DNA of 64,000 bases from an uncultured Rhodocyclaceae bacterium (GCA_907163075.1 CAJQTY010000001.1:1116001-1180000); one strand, 5' to 3'; numbered from the stretch's first letter, positions 18,644 to 26,671 are shown. Program-made: numbers and translations. The notes: generated from the letters alone by a model not told the origin.

Positions 18644-20326
18644 TCAGAAACGCAGCGATAAACCCGCATAGCCGCGCGGATCGCGGTTGCCTTCCGCGGC
18701 CACTACCCTGGTCAGCGGCTTTGCCACTTCAATGAAGCCCGACAGGTAGCGGCCGAAGCTGTAGCGCAGTCCCAGCCCCGCCGACGCGCCGGACTGGGTC
18801 GTCGATAGGCCGGGCGGCGACGTGCGCTGACGCACGAAACCCACGTCGTAGAAGCCGTAGCCGGTATAGCCGAAGCCGTTCTGCAGGCTGTTGGTGTAAC
18901 GCAGTTCGAGCTTCATCGCGGCGCCGCTGTCGCCGACCAGTTCCGAGGGATCGTAACCGCGGCCAAACTGCTCGCCGCCAAAGCTGAACAGTTCAGGCGC
19001 CAGCAGGTCGCTCCAGGAATACTGGGCATTGACCGCGGTCAGCAGCGACCATTTCTGCGCCAGCGATTGCAGGCGCGCCGCATAGACCGACATCTTGGTG
19101 AAGTCCGGTTTGCCGTTGGCGCGCGAGAGATCGGGATCGCCCGCCTGCGAGGCGCCCAGCCCGCGCAGGCCCTGGCCGAGTTCGAGGTCGACGATGTTGA
19201 TGCCGCTGTAGCTATCCGCCAGGTCGTAGCTCAGGCCGAAGCGCAGGGCACGGATTCGATCCTCGGTATCGGTCACGTTGAACAACCCGGTCGTGCCGTT
19301 ATAGGCGGAGAGTGCGCCGCGCAAATACAGGTTCTCGCTGCGGCTGCGGATCACCGGGTAGCTGTAGGCGACGGCTCCGGAATTGGAGTCGGTTACGAGG
19401 TCAAGCGGAATGAACGATTCGATGGTCGGCCTGGAGCGCACGAAGCTGAGCAGAAGTCCGAGTTTGCCGCCCTCGCTGCCGATCTGTTCGTCATGCGCCA
19501 CGGACAGGTAGTCGAGTTCGCGATCGAAGGTCGATACGGCCCTGATCCCGGTCCTCTCATGCAACCCGAGCACCGAATTCAGATCGAGATCGGCGCTCCA
19601 GCGCACCTGACCCATCGACTTGCTGCCGAGATTGTCGACACTCAGCCCGCCGCTGACACGGTTCTGCGAGAACTGGACCATCAGGTCGGAAGCGCCCTGC
19701 TCGGTCTTCGAAGGAACCAGCGTGGCGCGGGCGAAGGCGCCGGGCAGGTCGTTCATCAGGAGCAGATAGCGTTCCAGCGCCGCTGCGGTCAGCGGCCGTG
19801 CCTCCCGGATCTTGGCCGCGTAGGCGGCGACTAGCTCGCGGCGCGGCTTGTCTTCGCCTTCGACCACCACTTGCGCAATATAGCCTTCGACCGCCTGCAG
19901 GCGAATCTGCCCGTTTTCCACCGCCTGCGCCGGCACCAGAACCTGCGACAGGATGTAGCCGTCGTTGCGGTAACGGGCGGTCATGGCGCTGGCAATGGCA
20001 TAGACGTCGGCCAGCGAGACGTCCTTGTCGAGCATCTCCTCGTAGTACGAGCGCAGTGCGGATTCCGGATAGACCGTGGCGCCGTCGACGACAACCTGAG
20101 CGAGCCGGAAGCGGATGTCAACCGCGTTGGCCGGAGGCTTCTGCGACGGTTCGGGGAGTTGCATCCGGCCCGGCTGGGCGCGCGGTTCAGGCGGCGTCTG
20201 GAACTGCCGTTCGATCTGGCCCGGCTGCAGTCGCGCGGGGACTTGCGCGAAAGCCGGCACGGAGAATATCAGGGCGCACAGCCCCGCACGCAGGACAATG
20301 CAAGGCACCATGGGCAGGGTTTTCAC
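18644..20326 (-). CDS. TpsB outer-membrane transporter (ShlB/FhaC/HecB family)
   Basis: A 560-residue Omp85-superfamily transporter that moves TpsA proteins across the outer membrane. Order of parts: signal peptide (VPCIVLRAGLCALIFSVPAFAQ), a Pro/Gln-rich plug-helix region, POTRA domains (about residues 60-200, including a QLRLQAVEGYIAQVVVEG-like turn), then a 16-strand barrel. The FGRGYDPSELVGDSG segment corresponds to the conserved VRGY-type motif of the loop that enters the barrel, and the protein ends in LSLRF with a terminal Phe as needed for barrel assembly. The GTG at 20326 has GAGG 9 nt upstream and was preferred to an upstream GTG at 20383; ATG at 20311 is an alternative. It is the only transporter for two exoproteins here. 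Confidence 0.92.
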   Translation of the reverse strand: MKTLPMVPCIVLRAGLCALIFSVPAFAQVPARLQPGQIERQFQTPPEPRAQPGRMQLPEPSQKPPANAVDIRFRLAQVVVDGATVYPESALRSYYEEMLDKDVSLADVYAIASAMTARYRNDGYILSQVLVPAQAVENGQIRLQAVEGYIAQVVVEGEDKPRRELVAAYAAKIREARPLTAAALERYLLLMNDLPGAFARATLVPSKTEQGASDLMVQFSQNRVSGGLSVDNLGSKSMGQVRWSADLDLNSVLGLHERTGIRAVSTFDRELDYLSVAHDEQIGSEGGKLGLLLSFVRSRPTIESFIPLDLVTDSNSGAVAYSYPVIRSRSENLYLRGALSAYNGTTGLFNVTDTEDRIRALRFGLSYDLADSYSGINIVDLELGQGLRGLGASQAGDPDLSRANGKPDFTKMSVYAARLQSLAQKWSLLTAVNAQYSWSDLLAPELFSFGGEQFGRGYDPSELVGDSGAAMKLELRYTNSLQNGFGYTGYGFYDVGFVRQRTSPPGLSTTQSGASAGLGLRYSFGRYLSGFIEVAKPLTRVVAAEGNRDPRGYAGLSLRF

Positions 20327-20395
20327 GCTTGAACCTCGTCGCCAGTCAGCAATCGGAAACAAAAAACGGCCCCTGGGAGCCACCAGTCAAGCGAG

Positions 20396-20953
20396 CTATT
20401 GCGCCAGATTGATAATGGTCACGCGTCGATTCTCGGGCGCGATCGGGTTGGCCGGGTTCATCAACTCCTTGTCCCCCTTGCCGACAGCTTCCAGCCTCGA
20501 TTCGTCGACGTGCTTGTTCTGCACGAGGTACTGGCGCACCGATTCGGCGCGCAGCTGGGATAGCCGCAGGTTCCCTTCCGAGTCCCCGCGCGGATCGGCG
20601 TGCCCCTGTATGGCGAAGCGGAAGGTGGCCAGCTTGTCGGACAAAAGCGCCTTGCCGACGATGTCGAGCGACTGCTTGGCGCGCGGCGTGAGCTCGGCCG
20701 AATTGGTTTCGAAGGTAATCAACAGCGACGCGCTGGCCGGCTTGGCCGCGGCCGCCGGCCGCGCATTGTCGGGACTGACGCGAATGCTGCGCGTACGCAC
20801 CGGAGCCTCGCCCGAATCCGCCCCGGGAGTAAGCGCCTGGATCAGCGCCGATTCGGTGATGTCTTTCCCGCGCAAAACACCTTCGGACTGGGCAAACGCC
20901 GCGCAGGAAAACGCCACCAGGGGAACGATCAGAAAAAACGATCCTGCTTTCAT
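20396..20953 (-). CDS. OmpA-like peptidoglycan-binding protein
   Basis: A 185-residue exported protein: signal peptide (MKAGSFFLIVPLVAFSC, cleavage after AFAQ), about 60 residues of linker, and a C-terminal OmpA domain with the pattern LLITFETNSAELT...FAIQGHADPRGD...LSQLRAESV. The Asp/Arg pair for diaminopimelate binding is in the usual place. The Cys in the signal peptide is not in a proper lipobox. GAGG stands about 10 nt before the ATG at 20953; the open frame to 21025 adds no family sequence. It precedes tpsB in the same direction with about 70 bp between them, so it probably is the first gene of the exoprotein unit. It may anchor the transporter or the exoproteins to the cell wall (inference). 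Confidence 0.88.
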   Translation of the reverse strand: MKAGSFFLIVPLVAFSCAAFAQSEGVLRGKDITESALIQALTPGADSGEAPVRTRSIRVSPDNARPAAAAKPASASLLITFETNSAELTPRAKQSLDIVGKALLSDKLATFRFAIQGHADPRGDSEGNLRLSQLRAESVRQYLVQNKHVDESRLEAVGKGDKELMNPANPIAPENRRVTIINLAQ

Positions 20954-21071
20954 ACGAGATACCTCACGAAATGATTGGCTTCCACACTTGAAGGATAGCC
21001 ATGAAAACCTTGTCTGCCAAGACATTCCCGCCAGGGCGATGCGCTGATCCCAAAGTCATTCGAGGCGCAAG

Positions 21072-21138
21072 AACCTCGGTTGAAACCTCTTTCAGCACAG
21101 AGATCGCAGCGACGCAGAGGAAAAACGCTGTTTGACCT
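21072..21138. repeat. Dispersed intergenic repeat (AACCTC-GTTGAAACC type), copy 1
   Basis: Begins AACCTCGGTTGAAACCTC, continues through CAGAGATCGCA and GCAGAGGAAAAA. The same ordered blocks occur at 43054-43129. It lies upstream of the OmpA-like gene, next to the REP-like palindrome, within the about 300-bp gap to the PP2C gene; no other feature was seen in that gap. Confidence 0.7.
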
Positions 21139-21162
21139 GAAGGACCACACCCTGCACATATC

Positions 21163-21255
21163 GTAGGTCGGAAAAGCGCAGCGCCTTCCGACACCCGTGG
21201 GTGAAATACCGCCACCGCTGAACGTCGGAAGGCACCTTCGGCTTTTCCGACCTAC
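21163..21255. repeat. REP-like palindrome overlapping the end of the PP2C gene
   Basis: Bounded by GTAGGTCGG and CCGACCTAC, with inner arms reading GTCGGAAAAGCGCAGCGCC and GGCACCTTCGGCTTTTCC. Same family as the element at 13780. Its right end contributes the stop codon of the phosphatase gene (TAG, 21252-21254 on the minus strand). Confidence 0.75.
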
Positions 21256-22034
21256 GGCGCTACAGCGCTGGCGCCGGGCATCAGCGTCTTTTCCTCAGCC
21301 TCGGTGCATGACACGACCAGCGCCGAGTAGTTGTCCTGGCCCGCCCGCCCGCGCTTCAGCACCTCGCTTTCGAGTTGCCGGAGCCAGGCTTCGGGCGACG
21401 GGGCCTGTGTCAGCAGCTGTTCCATCTGTGCTTCGTCAAGGTATTCCCAAAAGCCATCGGTGCACAGCAGAAACACGTCGCCATCGCGCACCCGGAATTG
21501 AGTTGCTTCAATGCTCGGCGAGAACGTGTGGGGATCGCCGAGCGCCGCAAACAGGGCATTTCGACTCGGTGACGCGCGCAGGTTCTGCGGTTCGATGTAG
21601 CCGGCATCGACCATTTGCTGCACCACGCTGTGATCGCGTGTCTGCGCGATGATGCGCTGGCGGCGGAAGCAGTACAGCCGCGTGTCGCCGATATGCGCCC
21701 AGGTCGCCGTGGCGTGCGCGGTATCGATGGCCAGCACCAGGATCGTCGCGCGCATGTCGGAGGTTTCCGGCGAATGCCACTGCCCTTCGACGATGGCGTC
21801 GTTCGCCGATTTCAGGGCGGCGGCAAGCGCCTGCGTACCGGCTTCGGGCGTCTTATAAAACCACTCCAGCACGTGCTTGACCGCCAGCCGGGAAGCCACT
21901 TCGCCTCCCTGGTGGCCGCCGGCGCCATCCGAGATGACGCAAAAGCACGCGCTGGAATTGGACCACACGCCGTAGGCATCCTCGTTGATCGTGCGGCCGC
22001 CCGGTTTCGAGAGAACGAAAATCTCAAGTTCCAT
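21252..22034 (-). CDS. pppA: PP2C-type Ser/Thr phosphatase of the T6SS (PppA-like)
   Basis: A 260-residue cytoplasmic PP2C phosphatase expected to remove the phosphate from the T6SS FHA protein and so oppose the kinase encoded at 59.1-61.0 kb. Metal-binding motifs are present in order: NEDAYG, SDGAGGHQGGE, HIGDTRLY and CTDGFWE, with GQDNYSALV near the end. Its ATG lies 4 bp past the stop of tagH, so the two are co-translated or at least co-transcribed. AGGTGAAG lies before the ATG. The last few codons and the stop fall in a REP-like palindrome, so the C-terminal tail may be unusual for the family. Confidence 0.88.
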   Translation of the reverse strand: MELEIFVLSKPGGRTINEDAYGVWSNSSACFCVISDGAGGHQGGEVASRLAVKHVLEWFYKTPEAGTQALAAALKSANDAIVEGQWHSPETSDMRATILVLAIDTAHATATWAHIGDTRLYCFRRQRIIAQTRDHSVVQQMVDAGYIEPQNLRASPSRNALFAALGDPHTFSPSIEATQFRVRDGDVFLLCTDGFWEYLDEAQMEQLLTQAPSPEAWLRQLESEVLKRGRAGQDNYSALVVSCTEAEEKTLMPGASAVAP

Positions 22035-22038
22035 GGCT

Positions 22039-23781
22039 TCACCTGGTCCGGTGCTTGTCGGAATTCAACGCATCGCCACCCTGTTTTTCCAGCTTTTCGA
22101 GCTGCGACTCGTAGGCACGCAGGAATTCCTTGCCGAACAAGGCGTGGAAGTCGTCTTGCACTTCCCGGTTGATGTCGGCGTACAACTCGGCGAAGAGGCT
22201 CCACAATTTGGCCTTGCGATTCATCGGCAGCATGGAGTCGACAAAGCTTTTTTCGGTCAGACGCTGCTCGAGCTGGGCCGGATCGAAACGCCGCAGCACA
22301 CCATCGAGCGCCGCGCGCATGCCGGCCATGAAACCGAACTGATGCGCGCGCAGATCGTCGCAGGCATCCTTCATGGCCGCCACCGGGCTCATGAAACCCT
22401 GCCCGCGCGGGGCCAGAAGATGAGACAGGGCGATTTCGACGTTGGGCGAAAACTTCAACGGATTGTTTTCGCGCGCGATGATCATCGTAACCTCCGCGCG
22501 CACTTCACGCTTGATCAGGGCGCGCGCCAGCAGGAGATCCAGGGTTCCCTGCGTCGAGGCGCGCAGCAACTGGCCGATGCGGTTCATCAGCTGCGGCGTC
22601 AGCGGCTCCTGCAGTTCAAGCTCGGGCACGCCGGCGCCGGCCAGGAAGGCGCGCAGCAACTCGTCGCCGGCGGGCGCGTCGGAGCGGGCGGCGGCCGGGC
22701 GCGGAGGCGGCGTGGGCTCGGCACGCACTTCGGGAGCCGCTTGCGCCGCGGGAGGCGGCGGCGCCGGTTCGCTGCTCGGGGCGACCGGGGCGGCCGACGC
22801 GGCTTGCCGAGCGGATGGGATGATTACCGTCCTGATCTCGCCGCCCGCGGGGTCGTGATCGGCCGCATTCCACGAGAACAGCATGCTGTTGGCGTCTGGC
22901 GGCGCCACGGTGGGACGCGGCGGCGGTGGCGGAGCCTTAACCGGCTCCGCTTCCTTGAACGAAACCGGCGGCGGCGTGAAGGCGGCGCGAATTTCCATGC
23001 CGTCGTCGCGCTGCGTTGCCGGCGCCGTCTGCGGCGGCGGCACGGCGCCCATCGCCACCAGCGGATCAAGGCTGAGCGCGCGGTCAGTCGGCGCGCCCAG
23101 ATCGCCCAGGGGATTATTGCCGCCAAAAGGATCGCTGCGGCTGCCGGCGTTCAAGCCGAAAAGCTGATCGATGTTCTGGCTCGAAGCCGGCTCCAGCCCG
23201 AGATTGAAATCGTCCGGCAAGCGCGCCGCATTGGCCGGCGCGGCGAAGGGATCGGACGGCGGCGGCGCCATGAGGTCGGCAAAGGGGTCGAAATCGGTCG
23301 GAATCGTTTCATGCCGGGCCGGCGCATCCTTCTCCCCGCCATAGACGCCGGCCGACTGGCGTGCCGCCGGCGGCGGCGACAGCAGATCGGCAAACGGGTC
23401 GGCGCTCGCCGGCCCGAACATCGCCAGCGGGTCATCGCGCGGCGCGGGCGGCGGCGCCGCCTTCGCGACTTCGTCCAGCACCCGGAGGACATAGCCGCCG
23501 ATGCGGATTTCGTCGCCGCCGGCCAGCCTGGCTTCGTGCCCGTTACCCAGGGGCCGGCCATTGACCTCGACCGGCGACGCACTGCTGAGATCACGGATCA
23601 CGTAGGTTCCGGCGCGAAAGGCGATCGTCGCGTGGTTGCGCGACACATAGCGTTCGGGATCGGGCAGGACCAGCGCATTGCCGTCGGCGCGCCCGATCGT
23701 CCCGCCCATCTCGTCGAATTCGGCGCGGACGGGCTGCGCGGGCGGCTGGCCATTGTAGGAAACGATTTCGATGTTAATCAT
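22039..23781 (-). CDS. tagH: T6SS FHA-domain protein TagH/Fha
   Basis: A 580-residue scaffold protein of the T6SS. The N-terminal about 100 residues form a forkhead-associated phosphothreonine-binding domain: GGTIGRADGNALVL, the VSRNHA core and NGRPLG. A long Pro/Ala-rich linker with repeated DPFADL- and LMAPPPSDPF-type motifs runs to about residue 390. A C-terminal helical TagH domain follows, with FMSPVAAMKDACDDL and AGMRAALDGVLRRFDP. In known systems the kinase phosphorylates the FHA protein and this allows assembly of the apparatus. It precedes the phosphatase by 4 bp. GAGGGG lies close before the ATG. Confidence 0.92.
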   Translation of the reverse strand: MINIEIVSYNGQPPAQPVRAEFDEMGGTIGRADGNALVLPDPERYVSRNHATIAFRAGTYVIRDLSSASPVEVNGRPLGNGHEARLAGGDEIRIGGYVLRVLDEVAKAAPPPAPRDDPLAMFGPASADPFADLLSPPPAARQSAGVYGGEKDAPARHETIPTDFDPFADLMAPPPSDPFAAPANAARLPDDFNLGLEPASSQNIDQLFGLNAGSRSDPFGGNNPLGDLGAPTDRALSLDPLVAMGAVPPPQTAPATQRDDGMEIRAAFTPPPVSFKEAEPVKAPPPPPRPTVAPPDANSMLFSWNAADHDPAGGEIRTVIIPSARQAASAAPVAPSSEPAPPPPAAQAAPEVRAEPTPPPRPAAARSDAPAGDELLRAFLAGAGVPELELQEPLTPQLMNRIGQLLRASTQGTLDLLLARALIKREVRAEVTMIIARENNPLKFSPNVEIALSHLLAPRGQGFMSPVAAMKDACDDLRAHQFGFMAGMRAALDGVLRRFDPAQLEQRLTEKSFVDSMLPMNRKAKLWSLFAELYADINREVQDDFHALFGKEFLRAYESQLEKLEKQGGDALNSDKHRTR

Positions 23782-23865
23782 GGCCCCTCATGCCCGGTCG
23801 TGATGCGTTGTGAATCGGATACGGCGAAAGCCCGGCCAACGGAATTCCAATCTGAATATAGCCCC

Positions 23866-24027
23866 TCATTGGAGCCAAAGCCAAGTACTCACCAGGGCGA
23901 AGATAGTCGCAACCAGAAGCCGTGTCTTGCTGGCCGGGGTGAAACGGCCGCCGTCGCGCTGCAAGCGCACGACCGCCGCGACGACGAAGACGATGGACAA
24001 GGCGGCGAGGATATAGCGGGCGGCCAT
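23866..24027 (-). CDS. Small two-helix membrane protein
   Basis: A 53-residue protein, MAARYILAALSIVFV onward, with two hydrophobic segments (residues 5-20 and about 36-52) separated by a basic, hydrophilic loop (RLQRDGGRFTPASKTR). It should be a small inner-membrane hairpin. The ATG is 2 bp past the stop of the TIGR02270 gene, so the two are coupled; tagH starts 84 bp further on. Small proteins of this type occur next to T6SS genes in related loci, but I know no function. It is easily missed because of its size. Confidence 0.65.
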   Translation of the reverse strand: MAARYILAALSIVFVVAAVVRLQRDGGRFTPASKTRLLVATIFALVSTWLWLQ

Positions 24028-24029
24028 GG

Positions 24030-25295
24030 CTAGCCCATCTTGCTCAGCCAGCGCTGCTGCCGCCAGGCGGGCGCGTGCGTGGGAAACAGTCGCGTGCCGG
24101 GCTGCAGCAGGCACAGGTATTCGGCGGCGGCGATACGCTGGCGCTGGTAGCCGTCGCGCAACACCTGCGTACAGTTCGCAACGCTCACCGGCTCGCCCAT
24201 GAAGTAGCGGACGCCGGCGCTGAAGCGTTGCGCGTTGGCCTCCCACCACGCCATTATCTTGGCTGGATCGGGCCACGGCAAGCTGTCGTCGGGGTCCATG
24301 GAGACATCGGGATCGTCCGGGTCGTCGTTGGGGCCTGATTCGACGTCTTCTGGCGGCTTGCCGTCGAGGTCGAGATAGGCGAGGTCGAGACCGGTGATGA
24401 AGCTGAACGACTCGCCGGCCAGGCGATTGAGCTTCGCGTCGTCCATCTGCTTGATCAGCCACGGCACGTAATGGGGATCGCCAGCGATACCGGCGCCCTG
24501 GATCAGGAGGCGGATAGTGGCCAAATCGGCTGCCAGCGTCTTGAGCAGCAGCCTGGCCTGCGGCGCGTCGACGAGTTTCAGCACGAGGCGGAGCGCATGA
24601 ACGCGAAATGGGCCTTCGCGCAGGGAGATTTCCTTGAGGACATCGATCGCCTTGTGGCGGTCGCCCAGCAAAGCCGCAGAGTACGCCGCCCAGAAGCGGC
24701 AGGCGATATCCTCGTCAGCCAATGCTTTCAAGCATACAGCCAGCAGATCGCGCCGCCCGCCCGCCCCCGCCACGCGCAGGCCACGTGCGCGCAAGGACGC
24801 ATCGGCGTCGACTATCGCCGCATCCAACGCCGCGGCCGGATCGACCTGGTGCATGGCGCAGGCGGCAATTCCGATCTGGCGCTGAAACGGAGGACTCGAT
24901 GCCAGCAGACTCTTGATCGTACCCTGTAGAAACTGCGCCGAAACCCAGCCTAAGGCGGAGATGAGGCCAGACTGTGATTCAGGAACCGCTTCTACTAAAG
25001 CCAGCAGTTTGTCGAGTCCATTCGAGTTCTTGTCTTCGATCGCCCGTACCGTTGCTGCGAACACTTCGCCGACGCCAGGGTTTTCCAGCGCTGCTTCGCA
25101 CAGCTTCCAGCCTAATTCTCCGGCGACGGCAAGACCATCGAGATGCGCCGCGATACGGTCGTCCAAACGACGCAAGTGACGCAGTTTGACGTGGGGAGCG
25201 GCCACCAAAACCGAGCGCACGTTGCGCAAGACAGCGGATTCTTCGGCGTGCTGTTGAACTACGGGCAGTACATGTGGCCTGGAAGTGGCTTGCAT
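24030..25295 (-). CDS. TIGR02270-type T6SS-associated protein (HEAT-like repeats)
   Basis: A 421-residue cytoplasmic protein made of helical repeats: RIAAHLDGLAVAGELGWKL, ALVEAVPESQSGLISALGWV, LRARGLRVAGAGGRRDLL and DEDIACRFWAAYSAALLGD are successive repeat-like units. The C-terminal third has an acidic stretch rich in Asp and Pro (about residues 325-345), then QRQRIAAAEYLCLL. I recognise the pattern of the TIGR02270 family, which is found next to T6SS genes and has no agreed function. AGGA lies 8 nt before the ATG. Its upstream border is the 143-bp direct repeat, so its promoter must lie within or beyond that repeat. Confidence 0.85.
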   Translation of the reverse strand: MQATSRPHVLPVVQQHAEESAVLRNVRSVLVAAPHVKLRHLRRLDDRIAAHLDGLAVAGELGWKLCEAALENPGVGEVFAATVRAIEDKNSNGLDKLLALVEAVPESQSGLISALGWVSAQFLQGTIKSLLASSPPFQRQIGIAACAMHQVDPAAALDAAIVDADASLRARGLRVAGAGGRRDLLAVCLKALADEDIACRFWAAYSAALLGDRHKAIDVLKEISLREGPFRVHALRLVLKLVDAPQARLLLKTLAADLATIRLLIQGAGIAGDPHYVPWLIKQMDDAKLNRLAGESFSFITGLDLAYLDLDGKPPEDVESGPNDDPDDPDVSMDPDDSLPWPDPAKIMAWWEANAQRFSAGVRYFMGEPVSVANCTQVLRDGYQRQRIAAAEYLCLLQPGTRLFPTHAPAWRQQRWLSKMG

Positions 25296-25314
25296 CGTTA
25301 GTCCTGCTTTCTTT

Positions 25315-25457
25315 CGCCAACCGGGAAGCTACGCGGCGCGCGCTCAGGTGTTTTCTGTTCTCCAGCCGAGACGAATTGTTGATCGGAAGGACTATCTTGG
25401 TCTGTAACCTAACTCTGTTACCCTCAACTCCATGAAAATTGACCCTGGCCACTTTTT
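25315..25457. repeat. 143-bp direct repeat, copy 1
   Basis: Matches 26529-26671 at a constant offset of 1214 bp with 11 mismatches and no gaps by my count. Starts CGCCAACCGGGAAGC and ends in CTTTTT. It lies directly upstream of the TIGR02270 gene. Its right end cuts into a truncated antitoxin gene. Confidence 0.9.
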
Positions 25458-25547
25458 CCCGTGGTAGACGTTCAACCGGAAATCTTGCGGAATACGCACC
25501 GCCTGGCTGTTTCCATTCATGATAACTGTGCTGATAGCTGCCGCCAT
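25392..25547 (-). pseudogene. Truncated VapB-type (AbrB fold) antitoxin
   Basis: An ATG at 25547, with GAGG about 10 nt upstream, starts MAAAISTVIMNGNSQ-AVRIPQDFRLN, the classical N-terminus of VapB antitoxins with an AbrB/SpoVT DNA-binding fold. After about 26 residues the family match stops, and the frame runs into the direct repeat, ending at TAG after 51 codons. The C-terminal toxin-binding part is missing and no matching vapC follows. It is a broken gene, although a short DNA-binding fragment could still be made. It was likely cut when the repeat or the adjacent unit was inserted. Confidence 0.75.
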
Positions 25548-25767
25548 GTCATCACCTCAGCGATCTGTGTGTACGGGTACGTGTGTATTTTGGCGACTAT
25601 GGGGAAAGCGTGCAAGGCGGTATTCGAGGCACGGCCGTCGCGTCGGAGACGTTTGATGGAGGCGGGGTAGCAAGAGGCAAGGCCTTACCCAAGCTCACAA
25701 CGCGAGGTGACGAGATAGACGGCGCCAAGGATTTCGATGCGCAGGGGCGGTACAGGGGTCTCCAAAG
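25548..25767. other. Gap between truncated antitoxin and PIN toxin genes
   Basis: About 220 bp with no recognised gene. It holds the end region of the PIN toxin transcript and the control region of the truncated antitoxin. Confidence 0.4.
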
Positions 25768-26205
25768 CTATTCCGCCACCGCGACCGCCACGTCCTTGTG
25801 CAACGCCACCAAACCCCTGTCAAAGCTCGCGAGTTTTCCGTCGTGATGACGAGCCAGCGCCGCGAGATAGGCATCTGTCACCTGGCGGTGCCCCATGACG
25901 CCATGCCATTGAACCTGCTCGTAGGGCAAGGAATCCGGCCAGAAGTGGTGCCTTGAATGGCGAGTCAACGCCGTGAGCACGTCCGAGGCCTGCCCGGCAT
26001 CAAGGCCACTCACGCGCATCATCAAGCGCAGTAGCGTGCCCTGAGTGATCGGACAGGTTGCAAAACCTCCGGACAGCTTCGTGAACCACGACCGCGCCTG
26101 GGCGTGATGAACATGGGCCTCGTCAACCAGCGCGACAAGCACATTGCCATCCAGCAAGACGGCCGCCGACGGCCTCGCACTGCCGAGTTGTTTGGTGCTC
26201 GGCAT
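25768..26205 (-). CDS. PIN-domain ribonuclease toxin (VapC-like)
   Basis: A 145-residue PIN-domain protein, a probable RNase toxin. The four conserved acidic positions can be placed: Asp in LLDGNVLV, Glu/Asp in LVDEAHVHH, Asp in QVTDAYLAAL and Asp in ASFDRGL. The ATG shares one base with the stop of the antitoxin gene (TGATG), a common arrangement in toxin-antitoxin pairs; a TTG one codon upstream is also possible. Target RNA cannot be told from sequence. Activity is expected to be blocked by the gene just upstream. It sits in a 1.2-kb unit between direct repeats, next to the Rhs effector cassette. Confidence 0.88.
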   Translation of the reverse strand: MPSTKQLGSARPSAAVLLDGNVLVALVDEAHVHHAQARSWFTKLSGGFATCPITQGTLLRLMMRVSGLDAGQASDVLTALTRHSRHHFWPDSLPYEQVQWHGVMGHRQVTDAYLAALARHHDGKLASFDRGLVALHKDVAVAVAE

Positions 26206-26450
26206 CAATCGTCGTCCAACGCCCTGACATCCTCGACCGACACAGGCCGCGGCGAGCGGACAGTCGGCAGCCCGGTCGCCTTGTCAAGGCGCACGAGCGC
26301 GTTGGCCTCGCCATCGACAGGCGTTGCCGGCTGGGCCAGCCCCCGGCGAATGAGGTCGGCCACCGTCTGGTTCATGCTCTTGCGGCTATGCGCAGCGATG
26401 GAGGCGACAGCGTTGTGCAGATCTGCTGGTAGGTTCAAGGTGGTTCGCAT
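26205..26450 (-). CDS. Ribbon-helix-helix antitoxin
   Basis: An 81-residue antitoxin with an N-terminal ribbon-helix-helix DNA-binding motif: MRTTLNLPADLHNAV is the strand and first helix, HSRKSMNQTVADLIRRGL the second helix. The acidic C-terminus (VEDVRALDDD) probably wraps the PIN toxin. The frame is open to 26510, but the ATG at 26450 starts the family match; no good ribosome binding site is seen there. It overlaps the toxin gene by one base. Autoregulation is expected, and a perfect palindrome lies just before the start. Confidence 0.85.
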   Translation of the reverse strand: MRTTLNLPADLHNAVASIAAHSRKSMNQTVADLIRRGLAQPATPVDGEANALVRLDKATGLPTVRSPRPVSVEDVRALDDD

Positions 26451-26455
26451 TATGG

Positions 26456-26465
26456 CATCATGATG
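26456..26465. promoter_or_regulatory. Candidate operator of the toxin-antitoxin pair
   Basis: A perfect 10-bp palindrome CATCATGATG centred 10 bp before the antitoxin ATG. Ribbon-helix-helix antitoxins usually bind such sites in their own promoter. The assignment rests on position and symmetry only. Confidence 0.35.
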
Positions 26466-26528
26466 GCGTGATGTCGCATTGTCAACCTTATGAGATGAGG
26501 CAAAAGGCAAGACCTGACCCCGACCCTG

Positions 26529-26671
26529 CGCTAACGGGGAAGCTACGCGGCGCGCGCTCAGGTGTTTTCTGTTCTCCAGCCAAAACGAATTGTTGATCGG
26601 AAGGACTATCTTGGTCGGTAACCTAACTCAGTTACCCTCAACTCCAGGAAGATTGCCCCTGACCGCTTTTT
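26529..26671. repeat. 143-bp direct repeat, copy 2
   Basis: Partner of 25315-25457. Its right part supplies the last codons and stop of the putative immunity gene (stop at 26628). Together the copies bound the 1.2-kb unit with the PIN/RHH pair and the truncated vapB. Confidence 0.9.

Noticed and set aside
21985-24033. 682-codon plus-strand frame
   Set aside because: Antisense to tagH and its neighbour; Arg-rich shadow composition.
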